NCBI GenBank assembly: GCA_011523425.1
Contig: WTGU01000050.1
Span: 1-64,000, forward strand
Length of the DNA: 64,000 nucleotides
From: Alphaproteobacteria bacterium
GTDB taxonomy: Bacteria; Pseudomonadota; Alphaproteobacteria; UBA828
Direction of reading: 5' to 3'
This document shows, one piece after another, positions 54,243 to 61,997 of the stretch. The notes under the pieces are model-generated. The model was not told the origin of the DNA, ran no database searches, and saw nothing but the letters and a program-made list of their open reading frames with translations. Made by a program: the position numbers and the translations under genes. Each line of letters starts with the position of its first letter. The stretch's first letter is position 1.

Positions 54243-56626
54243 CCGATCTCATCGCGGACCGCTGGCTTCTCGATCGCCCGAACTCCTATATCGGCCGGTC
54301 CGTTCCGCGCCCCAATGCGCCCCGTCTCGCGGAAGGGCGCGGCGCCTTCGTCGACGATATCGAGACCGGCGGGCGGGCGGGGCACGCGGCCTTCGTGCGC
54401 TCTCCCCACGCGCACGCCCGGATCAGGTCCATCGACGCGGACGCGGCCAGGGCGGCGCCGGGGGTGATCGCGGTCGTGAACGGGCGCGAGCTCGCGGAGA
54501 TACACGACCCCTGGGTCGGCGTGCTGTCGCATCTCAAAGGCCTCAAGTCCGCGCCGCAATATGCGCTGCCGCTGGAAACGGCGACTTGGCAGGGCGAGGC
54601 GGTGGTGGCGGTGGTCGCTGAGAGCCGCGCCAGGGCCGAGGATGCGGCGGAGCTCGTGAAGATCGACTGGGAGGTGCTGCCGGCGGTCGCCGACGCCGAG
54701 ACCGCGCTCGACCCCGGCACGACCGTCATCCACGAGAGCCTCGGCGACAACCTCGCCTGGAGGCGCGAGGCGGACTTCGGCGATATCGAGGCGGCTTACG
54801 CGGAGGCCGACCATATCGTCGAGGAAACCTATGTCTTCGCCCGGCATACGGGGGTATGCGTCGAACCGCGCGCCATCCTCGCGGACTGGAACCCGGGGGA
54901 GGGACAGCTCACCGTGTGGCACAACAACCAGTGCCCGCACATGGTCCAGAACATCCTCGCGACCCACTTCCGCCTCGACGAGCACCGGGTCCGCGTGATC
55001 GCGCGCGATGTGGGCGGATCGTTCGGAATCAAGGTCCACACCTATGCGGACGAGATCGCGACCGTCGGGCTCTCGATCCTGCTCAAGCGGCCGGTCAAGT
55101 TCGTGGCGGACAGGCTGGAGAGCTTCCTCTCCGACATCCATGCGCGTGACCAGCGGGTCCTGGGGAGGATCGCCGTCAGGGAGGACGGCACCATCCTCGC
55201 GTTCGAGATCGACGCGCTCAGCGGAATCGGTCCCTATTCCATGTATCCGCGCACGAGCGGGATTGAGGCGAACCAGATCGTGAACCTGACGGGCGGCCCC
55301 TACGCCTTCGACCACTACCGGGCCCAGGCGACCGTCGTCTTCCAGAACAAGAACATGATGTGCCAGTACCGCGCGGTCGGACATCCGGTCAAATGCGCGG
55401 TGACCGAGGGGCTCGTGGATGCGGCGGCGCGCGCGACCGGCCTCGATCCGGCCGAGATTCGCCGGCGGAACCTGCGCGCGGACGACTCCTATCCCTGCCG
55501 CTCGGCGCAGGGGCTCCCGTTCGAGAACCTCTCGCACCAGGAAAGCCTCGCGAAACTGCTGGACGCGATGGACTACGACGCCCTGACGGCGGAGCGCGAC
55601 GCCCTTCGCGCCGAGGGGGTCTATCGCGGCATCGGCCTTGCAAGCTTCATCGAGGTGACGAACCCGTCCGCGATGTTCTACGGCGTGGGCGGCGCGCGCA
55701 TCTCCGCGCAGGACGGGGCGACGCTGCGCCTCGATGCGCGCGGCAACGTGTTCGTAGCCACGGGCGCGACGGAGCAGGGCCAGGGCATGGAGGCGGTGAT
55801 CTCGCAGGTCGCGGCGACGGCCGTCGGCGTGCCTCCCGAACGACTCAAGATCGTCACCGGCGACACGGAGCACACGCCCTATGGCGGCGGCACGTGGGCC
55901 TCGCGCGCGGCCGGCATAGGCGGAGAGGCGGTAGCTCAGGCGGGCCGCGCGCTCCGGCAGCAGATCCTGCGCGCAGCCGCGGTCATGCTCCAGGAGGATG
56001 CGGAGAACCTGGACATCCGGGGCGGGGTCGTGGTGGACGGGGCGAGCGGCGAGGAACGTATCGGCCTCGATGAGGTCGGACGCATCTGCTACTACCGGCC
56101 CGATACCCTGCCGGACGGCTTCCAGTCGGAGCTGGTCGCGACCCGCCACTACGTCCCGCGCAAGTACCCCTTCGCCTTCACCAACGGCGCGCAGGCCTCG
56201 TACTTGGAGGTCGATGTCGAGACCGGCTTCATCTCCCTGCTGGATCACTGGTGCATCGAGGACTGCGGCACCGTCATCAACCCGCTGCTCGTGGACGAGC
56301 AGATCCGGGGCGGCATCGTGCAGGGGCTGGGTGCCGCGCTCTGGGAGCAGTGCGTCTACGACAGCGACGGCCAGATGCTGAACGCCACCATGGCGGACTA
56401 TCTCGTGCCCATGGCGGCGGAGCTGCCCGACATGCGTTGCGGCCATGCGGTCTCGCCCACGCTGGAGTCCGATCTCGGCGCCAAGGGGGCGGGCGAGGCC
56501 GGCACCTGCGGCGCGCCGGCCGCGGTGATGAATGCGCTCAACGACGCGCTCTCGCCCCTCGGCGCGCGGCTCACCGACATGCCGTTCACGCCCCAGAAGG
56601 TGCTGCGCGCGCTCGGCAAGATCTGA
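54239..56626 (+). CDS. Molybdenum hydroxylase large subunit, xanthine-dehydrogenase/CoxL-like (not CO dehydrogenase)
   Basis: A 795-residue molybdopterin-binding subunit. DVGGSFGIK, YRAVGHPVKCAVTEG and KGAGEAGTCGAPAA with the catalytic Glu of the family are visible. The loop where CO dehydrogenases carry AYXCSFR (form I) or AYRGAGR (form II) reads QYRAVGHP, without the Cys that holds copper, so it hydroxylates some aldehyde or heterocycle rather than CO. The ATG overlaps the iron-sulfur subunit stop by four bases. No maturation gene (XdhC or MobA-like) is in the window. Confidence 0.92.
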   Translation: MTDLIADRWLLDRPNSYIGRSVPRPNAPRLAEGRGAFVDDIETGGRAGHAAFVRSPHAHARIRSIDADAARAAPGVIAVVNGRELAEIHDPWVGVLSHLKGLKSAPQYALPLETATWQGEAVVAVVAESRARAEDAAELVKIDWEVLPAVADAETALDPGTTVIHESLGDNLAWRREADFGDIEAAYAEADHIVEETYVFARHTGVCVEPRAILADWNPGEGQLTVWHNNQCPHMVQNILATHFRLDEHRVRVIARDVGGSFGIKVHTYADEIATVGLSILLKRPVKFVADRLESFLSDIHARDQRVLGRIAVREDGTILAFEIDALSGIGPYSMYPRTSGIEANQIVNLTGGPYAFDHYRAQATVVFQNKNMMCQYRAVGHPVKCAVTEGLVDAAARATGLDPAEIRRRNLRADDSYPCRSAQGLPFENLSHQESLAKLLDAMDYDALTAERDALRAEGVYRGIGLASFIEVTNPSAMFYGVGGARISAQDGATLRLDARGNVFVATGATEQGQGMEAVISQVAATAVGVPPERLKIVTGDTEHTPYGGGTWASRAAGIGGEAVAQAGRALRQQILRAAAVMLQEDAENLDIRGGVVVDGASGEERIGLDEVGRICYYRPDTLPDGFQSELVATRHYVPRKYPFAFTNGAQASYLEVDVETGFISLLDHWCIEDCGTVINPLLVDEQIRGGIVQGLGAALWEQCVYDSDGQMLNATMADYLVPMAAELPDMRCGHAVSPTLESDLGAKGAGEAGTCGAPAAVMNALNDALSPLGARLTDMPFTPQKVLRALGKI

Positions 56627-56638
56627 GCCGCGAGACAT

Positions 56639-56817
56639 TGGAGCGTGTCCGCCTTACACGGAAACGCTCCAACCTCTTTGTCGCTCACGGCAGCCGGCCG
56701 TCCAGCGATTCCGCGCGCCTGCCGGCGCGACGGCCGGCGCCTGCGCGGGCGCGCCGCATAAGCGGCGGGGGCCGCAGTCGCGGCCTGTCGCGTATCCGTC
56801 AAAGACGGATGCGCTCT
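56639..56817 (-). repeat. Dispersed intergenic repeat, copy B
   Basis: Inverted relative to copy A. It runs from a TGGAGCG...CGCTCCA hairpin (56639-56671) through the complement of the GCCGTGAGCGACAAAGAG core to a second hairpin around 56790-56813 with ATCCGT and ACGGAT arms. Insert-like differences in the GC-rich middle make it about 30 bases longer than copy A. It occupies most of the 250-base gap between the hydroxylase genes and the DUF1989 gene. Confidence 0.85.
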
Positions 56818-56876
56818 GGGGATCAACCGGTCGGGACTGCGGTCCGCGCCGAACCCGCGCACCGACAAACGCCGGA

Positions 56877-57497
56877 TCAGAAGATCTGTATGCGAATCGG
56901 GGTCGGTCGGCCTCCGGCAGCCGGGTTGTTGACCTGGGGGCAGTTGGAGACGATCGCGAGGACGTCGCGCTCCGCCCGCAGGTCGACATGATCGCCGGGC
57001 CTGGACGGGCCGTCGACGAAGGTCCGCTCTGCCAGGCAGCCTCCTTCGTGGACCGGCACGGCGCAGAAGAAGTTCACGTTGGGCACGATATCCGTCCAGC
57101 CCAGGCCGTGCTCCGCCAGGGCGGTCAGGAAGTTCTCGCGGCATCCCGGCACGCCTTCCACGCCGTAGAGCATCGCGTTGCTCGGGGCGCTGCAGCAGCC
57201 GGCGATGGTGTCGTGATGGCCGCAGCTATCGGCCACGATCGTGAAGAGCGCCCGTCCCCGGTCCGAGTAGAGCGCATGGCCCGTGGTCAGGCGAAGAGTG
57301 CCGCTCTTCTTGATCGTGTTCGGCGCGTAGTAGCGTTCGCCCGGGTCGGCCGCGTCGTAACACAGGAAGTCGACGCCCTGCTCGCCCTCCAGGTCGACGA
57401 TGCGCAGCACCTGGCCCCGCCGCACGCGGGCCGACCACGGAGCGCCCGGCGCCACGATCTCGTCGTGGACAACAGGCGACGCGCCCTCTTCGTTCAT
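56877..57497 (-). CDS. DUF1989 / urea-carboxylase-associated-like protein
   Basis: A 206-residue protein of the DUF1989 family. It contains GEQGVDFLCYDAADPGERY, ADSCGHHDTIAGCCS with a Cys/His cluster (near residues 92-105), and NVNFFCAVPV. Relatives are the UAAP proteins found beside urea/guanidine carboxylase, and standalone copies of unknown role. No urea carboxylase, allophanate hydrolase or guanidine riboswitch is visible here. The ATG at 57497 (one codon after a GTG) follows GGAGGGCACG. Convergent arrangement is with repeat copy B; it diverges from the DUF3179 gene. Confidence 0.78.
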   Translation of the reverse strand: MNEEGASPVVHDEIVAPGAPWSARVRRGQVLRIVDLEGEQGVDFLCYDAADPGERYYAPNTIKKSGTLRLTTGHALYSDRGRALFTIVADSCGHHDTIAGCCSAPSNAMLYGVEGVPGCRENFLTALAEHGLGWTDIVPNVNFFCAVPVHEGGCLAERTFVDGPSRPGDHVDLRAERDVLAIVSNCPQVNNPAAGGRPTPIRIQIF

Positions 57498-57668
57498 CAC
57501 CGTGCCCTCCAGTCCGCTCCTTCGCCTACCCTAACCCATCCGGGCTGACGTTCGGCGCCTGAAACGGTCGTCCCGCCATGCCGGCCCGCCAGCGCGTGGC
57601 CGGGAAACCGGCAATGCACTAGCATTCAGACCGGACCAGTCGCCGGAGGCGGGTCGAGGAGATACCCC

Positions 57669-59039
57669 ATGCCTGCCATTCGCTGCCTCGTCGTCGCGTT
57701 CGGCATCTTGCTGATGCTGGCGGTGACCGCCGCTCACCTCCGGGCGGAGACCTCCGACCGCGCCGTCACCCGGGCGTTCCTGACCCTGCTCGTGGGCGAT
57801 GCGGACGATACGGCGCGCGCCGCGGCGTTGATCGAGGCGCAGTGGCAGCCATCATTCCTGCCGATGGCTCTCGAGGTGATGCGCCTTGGCGGCAGCGCGG
57901 CTGTCTCCGGCACCCTGGTGCGACTCATGGAACGGGAGACCGGCGCCGGGCACGGCCACGATCTCGACGCCTGGCAGCGCGCGATGTGGAATGCGCCCGA
58001 GGCGCGGCACCCGCGCTATGCCGCCTTCAAGAGCGCGCTCTACAGCCTCATCGACCCACGCTTCTCGGCGTATTTCGACACGGCCGGCGAGACGCTCATC
58101 CGGCTCGACGAGATCGTCTGGGGCGGCGTGCGGCAGGACGGCATCCCGCCGCTCCGCGACCCGGCGATGCTGGCCGCGGAAGACGCCGGCTATCTCGAGG
58201 ACGATCACATCGTGTTCGGCATCTCCGTCGACGGCGACGCCCGCGCCTATCCGAAGCGCATCCTCGGCTGGCACGAGATGTTCGTCGACACCGTCGGCGG
58301 CGTGCCCGTCGCAGGCGTGTACTGCACGCTCTGCGGTACCGTGATCCTCTATCGCACCGAGCACGAAGGCACCCGTCACCGGCTCGGCACGAGCGGCTTC
58401 CTCTACCGCTCCAACAAGCTCATGTACGACCAGGCCACCCAGTCGCTGTGGAGCACGATGCGGGGCGCGCCGGTCGTAGGCCCGCTCGTGGGCAAGGGCG
58501 TCGTGCTGGCGCGCGGGAGCGTGGTGACGACCACCTGGGGCGAGTGGCGCAGGCGCCACCCCGCAACCCGGGTGCTCTCGCTCGATACCGGCCACCGGCG
58601 CGATTACGCCGAAGGGGCGGCCTACCGCGACTACTTCGCGACCGACGAGCTGATGTTCTCGGTCCCGGTCCTCGACAGGCGGCTGAAGAACAAGGACGAG
58701 GTGTTCACGGTGCTGCTCGCCCGTCACCCCGAGGCACCGCTTGCCATGTCGGCCGCGTTCCTCGCCCGGACCCCGGTCCATCACGATGCGATCGAAGGCA
58801 CGGCGCTCGTGGTGCTCACCGATCCCTCGGGCGCGAACCGCGCCTACGCGAGCGAGGACGTGACGTTCACCCACTACGACGGCGACCGCAGCGTGGAGGA
58901 CGAAACCGGCATGACCTGGACGATGGACGAGCACGCGCTCACCGCCGAAGACGGGCGCGTGCTCCGCCGCCTCCCGGCGCAGCGGGCGTTCTGGTTCGGC
59001 TGGTTTGCGGCGTTCCCGAACACCCGGCTGGTGCGGTAG
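57669..59039 (+). CDS. Secreted DUF3179-domain protein
   Basis: A 456-residue protein with a Sec signal peptide (about residues 1-26, ending AHLRAE) and a DUF3179 domain whose hallmark GWHEMFVDTVGGVPVAGVYCTLCGT contains a CxxC pair (residues about 199-222; quoted here as YCTLCGT). Conserved blocks GFLYRSNKLMYDQATQSLWS and RVLSLDTG follow. The biochemical role of the family is unknown; the cysteine pair in a probable periplasmic location suggests metal binding or a redox function. GAGGAGAT precedes the ATG. Confidence 0.82.
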   Translation: MPAIRCLVVAFGILLMLAVTAAHLRAETSDRAVTRAFLTLLVGDADDTARAAALIEAQWQPSFLPMALEVMRLGGSAAVSGTLVRLMERETGAGHGHDLDAWQRAMWNAPEARHPRYAAFKSALYSLIDPRFSAYFDTAGETLIRLDEIVWGGVRQDGIPPLRDPAMLAAEDAGYLEDDHIVFGISVDGDARAYPKRILGWHEMFVDTVGGVPVAGVYCTLCGTVILYRTEHEGTRHRLGTSGFLYRSNKLMYDQATQSLWSTMRGAPVVGPLVGKGVVLARGSVVTTTWGEWRRRHPATRVLSLDTGHRRDYAEGAAYRDYFATDELMFSVPVLDRRLKNKDEVFTVLLARHPEAPLAMSAAFLARTPVHHDAIEGTALVVLTDPSGANRAYASEDVTFTHYDGDRSVEDETGMTWTMDEHALTAEDGRVLRRLPAQRAFWFGWFAAFPNTRLVR

Positions 59040-59178
59040 CGGGCCGGAGGCGCCGGTCGAAGGCCGGCTTCCGTAGGTGAAAAATGGTGGGAGGCCGGGC
59101 GTGCTCAGGTTGCTGGCGATCAAGACTGTTGGCCAGGCGGTGTAGCGGAACGGCCAACCACACCGATTGCGCCCACCG

Positions 59179-59601
59179 CTATCGGACCGTCCAAAGATCC
59201 ATAAAGCCCGTCGGCGTGAGTATCGGAATGTTCTGGAACGGAGACATCTCGAGAAGGTCCCGGTCGCCGGTGACCAGGCAGTCCACCGCGCCCATCAGCG
59301 CCGTCTCCAGCAGCTTGTCGTCATCGGGATCACGGCACCCGAGTTTCGCGCCGGCGATCGGAACCCATTCGGAGACCGCTTCGAGCTGGGCCAGGTAGAC
59401 GGCCCTCCCGTCACGGCCGACATAACGATCGAACTTCGGGAGAAGCAACCGCGTTCGCAACTCGTCGAACGTCTCGTCGGAGAACAGCAGCACGCCGCGC
59501 TCGTTCCGCACGGCATCGACGACCGCGCGTGGCGGCCCGCCCGGGCGAAGCGCCGCACTGATCAGGACGTTGGTGTCTAGGACGACACGCTCAGCTTTCA
59601 T
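59179..59601 (-). CDS. PIN-domain toxin (VapC-like ribonuclease, COG1569-type)
   Basis: A 140-residue PIN-domain protein. The acidic residues expected to hold Mg are in LDTNVLISA (Asp), FDELRTRLL (Glu), RDPDDDKLLE (Asp) and TGDRDLL (Asp). PIN toxins cut RNA, often tRNA or rRNA, when freed from their antitoxin. The ATG at 59601 overlaps the antitoxin gene by eleven bases, giving translational coupling. A TTG two codons upstream is possible but lacks support. Confidence 0.85.
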   Translation of the reverse strand: MKAERVVLDTNVLISAALRPGGPPRAVVDAVRNERGVLLFSDETFDELRTRLLLPKFDRYVGRDGRAVYLAQLEAVSEWVPIAGAKLGCRDPDDDKLLETALMGAVDCLVTGDRDLLEMSPFQNIPILTPTGFMDLWTVR

Positions 59602-59842
59602 CCGCAAGCAGCGCGTCGAGCCGGGTCTCGGTCAAGCCCTTCGCGGAGGCTTCCTCGCCCAGGGCGTCCATGGTCGCGGTCAGGCGCTCCCACGCGGCGC
59701 CCCGAAGCCGCTCATACTGCTGGACCGACATCATCACGCCGACCGCGCGGCCCTTCCGCGTCACGCGCACGGGCGCGCTCTGCGCAGCATCGAGCAGGTG
59801 GCCGAAGCGGTTCTTGGCGTCTCTGGCGGCTATTTCCTTCAT
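59591..59842 (-). CDS. Phd/YefM-family antitoxin
   Basis: An 83-residue antitoxin. The N-terminal half, AARDAKNRFGHLLDAAQSAPVRVTRKGRAVGVMM (residues 5-38), is the Phd/YefM DNA-binding fold; the C-terminal half is a charged helical segment that would wrap the toxin. It precedes and overlaps the PIN gene. The start codon has no ribosome site but lies six bases after a good -10 element. Confidence 0.85.
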   Translation of the reverse strand: MKEIAARDAKNRFGHLLDAAQSAPVRVTRKGRAVGVMMSVQQYERLRGAAWERLTATMDALGEEASAKGLTETRLDALLADES

Positions 59843-59843
59843 G

Positions 59844-59877
59844 TAGCCAAGATAGCCACAATGGCTTTACGCCGCAA
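59844..59877 (-). promoter_or_regulatory. Toxin-antitoxin promoter and operator; possible leaderless transcript
   Basis: On the minus strand TTGCGG (59877-59872), a 17-base spacer and TATCTT (59854-59849) lie so that transcription would begin at or near the antitoxin ATG (59842). The palindrome AGCCA-CAA-TGGCT (59854-59866) overlaps the -10 and a third TAGCCA copy lies at 59844-59849, consistent with autorepression by the toxin-antitoxin complex. Confidence 0.55.
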
Positions 59878-59928
59878 TTGCTCGCTATCCGACGAACACC
59901 ACGTCAGGCTTCGGTGACTCCGTGGCGT

Positions 59929-61242
59929 CTACCGTGCCAACCGTTGACGCGGCATCGGAATGCCGTGTTCGCGCAGCGTGCCTTGCACGCTCGGACGCTG
60001 AAGCCGGATGCGCCTGTCGCTCAGCAGGTAGGAGCATACGTACCCGAGGCCCAGGATGAGCACGCCGATCAGGAAGCAGTAGATGATGGCGCGGTCGGGA
60101 TACTGGTCCTTGAGATAGCCGATGTAGAGGGGACCGCAGACGCCGGCCGCCGCCCAGGCCGTCAGCATGATGCCGTAGACCGCCGACATCTTCCGCGCGC
60201 CGAAGACATCGAGGACGAACGAGGGCATGGTCGCGAAGCCGCCGCCGAAGCAGAGCATGATGTAGCAGACGAGAACCGAGAAGACCCACGGATCGCGCTC
60301 GGTCATCAGGATGCCGAAGACGATCATCTGGCTGGCGAGCAATATTCTGAAGACCCGGATGCGGCCGATGCGGTCGGACAGCAATCCCCAGAAGAGCCGC
60401 CCGAATCCGTTGCAGAGCGAGCTCGCGGCAATCAGCGTCGCGCCGTATTCGGCGAGCGTCTCCGGCTCCACGGACGGATCGGCAAGTCCCCATACGTCCT
60501 GGAGCAGCGGCGACTGGAAGCTGATGACGGCGATGCCCGCGGCGATGTTGAAGAAGAAGACGAGCCACATGACGGCGAACTCGCCGGAATAGAGGCACTG
60601 GGCGGTCGAGTCCGGCTCGTCCTGCGCGCCCGACGCCTGGTCTTGCTGGAGGCGCCTCGAGAGCGCCGCAGGCGGGTCCCGCAATGCCAGGCTGCACGGG
60701 ATCAGGACCGCGGCGAACACCACGCCGAGCCAGACGAAGAGCATCGCCAGATCGCCCTCCGTCTGCACCACCAGCAGGGGTGCCAGCCCCTTGCTGAGCA
60801 CGACTGCGCCGATCCCGAAGCCCATGACGACGATGCCCGTCGCCAGCCCCTTCTTGTCGGGGAACCACTTGGCCACCGTGGCGACGGGCGTGACGTAGCC
60901 AAGCCCGATCCCGATGCCGCCGATCACGCCGTAGCCGAGGTAGAAGAGCACGAGACTGTCGAGCTGTAGGGCGAGGCCCGCGATCATGTAGCCGCCGGAG
61001 AACAGCACGCTGCCGGCAAGCGCCAGCGTGCGCGGCCCGGCCCTGGGCAGGATCATGCCCGCTCCCGCCGCGGACATGCCGAGCGAGAATATCGTGATGC
61101 TGAACGCGAGCGCGGTATCGGTGAACGACCAGCCGAGCTGCCTCACAAGGAGCGTCTGGAAGAAGCTCCACGCATAGACGGTCCCGAAGCAAACCTGCAG
61201 GACCGTGCAGTAGAGGATGGCCGCGACGCGCGAGTGAGCCAT
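59929..61242 (-). CDS. MFS transporter, OFA (oxalate/formate antiporter) family
   Basis: A 437-residue inner-membrane carrier with about twelve hydrophobic segments. The first helix region (YCTVLQVCFGTVYAWSFF) and GIGIGLGYVTPVATVAKWFPDKKGLATG match the OFA family of monocarboxylate and oxalate:formate antiporters, and NGFGRLFWGLLSDRIGR is the typical loop 8-9 repeat. Substrate is likely a small carboxylate (inference from family). Its start is seven bases after the stop of the Cache-HAMP gene, so it belongs to the same minus-strand operon. Confidence 0.88.
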   Translation of the reverse strand: MAHSRVAAILYCTVLQVCFGTVYAWSFFQTLLVRQLGWSFTDTALAFSITIFSLGMSAAGAGMILPRAGPRTLALAGSVLFSGGYMIAGLALQLDSLVLFYLGYGVIGGIGIGLGYVTPVATVAKWFPDKKGLATGIVVMGFGIGAVVLSKGLAPLLVVQTEGDLAMLFVWLGVVFAAVLIPCSLALRDPPAALSRRLQQDQASGAQDEPDSTAQCLYSGEFAVMWLVFFFNIAAGIAVISFQSPLLQDVWGLADPSVEPETLAEYGATLIAASSLCNGFGRLFWGLLSDRIGRIRVFRILLASQMIVFGILMTERDPWVFSVLVCYIMLCFGGGFATMPSFVLDVFGARKMSAVYGIMLTAWAAAGVCGPLYIGYLKDQYPDRAIIYCFLIGVLILGLGYVCSYLLSDRRIRLQRPSVQGTLREHGIPMPRQRLAR

Positions 61243-61249
61243 CGAAGGG

Positions 61250-61996
61250 CTATTCCTTCCCGCCCGGCTGCGCGAGCCCGCTCGCCTTGTCTCGATCCAT
61301 CACCTGCGAGAAGTAGAGGAAGAGGCGCGCAAGCTCGCCGGCTTCGTCGTTGCGGGCGAGCAGCTTCTCGTTCCCCTTGCCGTCGGCCTCCCGTTCGCGC
61401 GCGAGCTTCACCGCAAAGGCGAGAACCCCGTCGACCGGCCTCGATGCCTGGCCGACGAGCCAGATGGCGGCGAGGATGCCGACCACGAATATGATGGAGA
61501 TGAGGTAGACCTGCTGGCCGATCGCTCTCTGGATCTTCAACGCGACCAGTCCGGTGTCCATGCCGATGTGCACCGCGCCGGCGACTCCCGCCAGGATCGG
61601 ACTGGCGACTTCGACGAAATCGCCCATGCCCGGCAGGCTTCGCTCCACGGTCACCGTGCTGGTGGCATCCCCGGTCCTGATTTCCTCCGGAATTCCCGGA
61701 ACGAAGGTATGGGCGAGAAACTCCCCCGTCTCGCTGGTGATGTAGATGTAGCTGATGCCCTGAATCTCGACGAACTGGTCGATCAGGGACTGGAGCGCCG
61801 TCAGGTTCCTGTTCAGCAGGATGTCGACGCTGGAATCGGCGATCGTCTTGGCGATGTTCCGGCTGTTCGACTCGTACTCCTCGGACAGGTGCGTATCGAC
61901 GGTGTAGATGCAGAGAACCGATGTCGATACGCCGATCACACCGAACAGGAAGAACACGCCGAACAGCGTCTTTCGGAAGAGCTTCTGGATTCTCAT
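61250..61996 (-). CDS. Membrane sensor with periplasmic Cache-like domain and HAMP, no output domain
   Basis: A 248-residue membrane protein. Membrane helices at about residues 10-31 and 163-183 enclose a periplasmic domain of about 130 residues with Cache-type strands (ISYIYITSETGEFLAHTF, then VEVASPILAGVAGAVHIGMD). After the second helix comes a HAMP-like segment (ASRPVDGVL ... RNDEAGELARLFLYFSQVMDR, 184-234). The chain ends there, with no kinase, cyclase or methyl-accepting domain. The ATG at 61996 is one base after the upstream stop, so it is translated with the binding-protein gene. It probably signals through a partner such as the histidine kinase encoded in the same operon. Confidence 0.75.
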   Translation of the reverse strand: MRIQKLFRKTLFGVFFLFGVIGVSTSVLCIYTVDTHLSEEYESNSRNIAKTIADSSVDILLNRNLTALQSLIDQFVEIQGISYIYITSETGEFLAHTFVPGIPEEIRTGDATSTVTVERSLPGMGDFVEVASPILAGVAGAVHIGMDTGLVALKIQRAIGQQVYLISIIFVVGILAAIWLVGQASRPVDGVLAFAVKLAREREADGKGNEKLLARNDEAGELARLFLYFSQVMDRDKASGLAQPGGKE

Positions 61997-61997
61997 G

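Noticed and set aside
52887-56626. Aerobic CO dehydrogenase (coxMSL)
   Set aside because: The large subunit lacks the form I active-site loop with its copper-binding cysteine and also the form II AYRGAGR loop.
56627-56876. Possible guanidine or other riboswitch between the hydroxylase and DUF1989 genes
   Set aside because: The region is explained by the dispersed repeat, and it lies downstream, not upstream, of the DUF1989 gene.
59040-59178. A small gene or insertion-sequence remnant between the DUF3179 and PIN genes
   Set aside because: There is an inverted repeat (TTGGCC...GGCCAA) but no coding similarity or transposase fragment that I can recognise.
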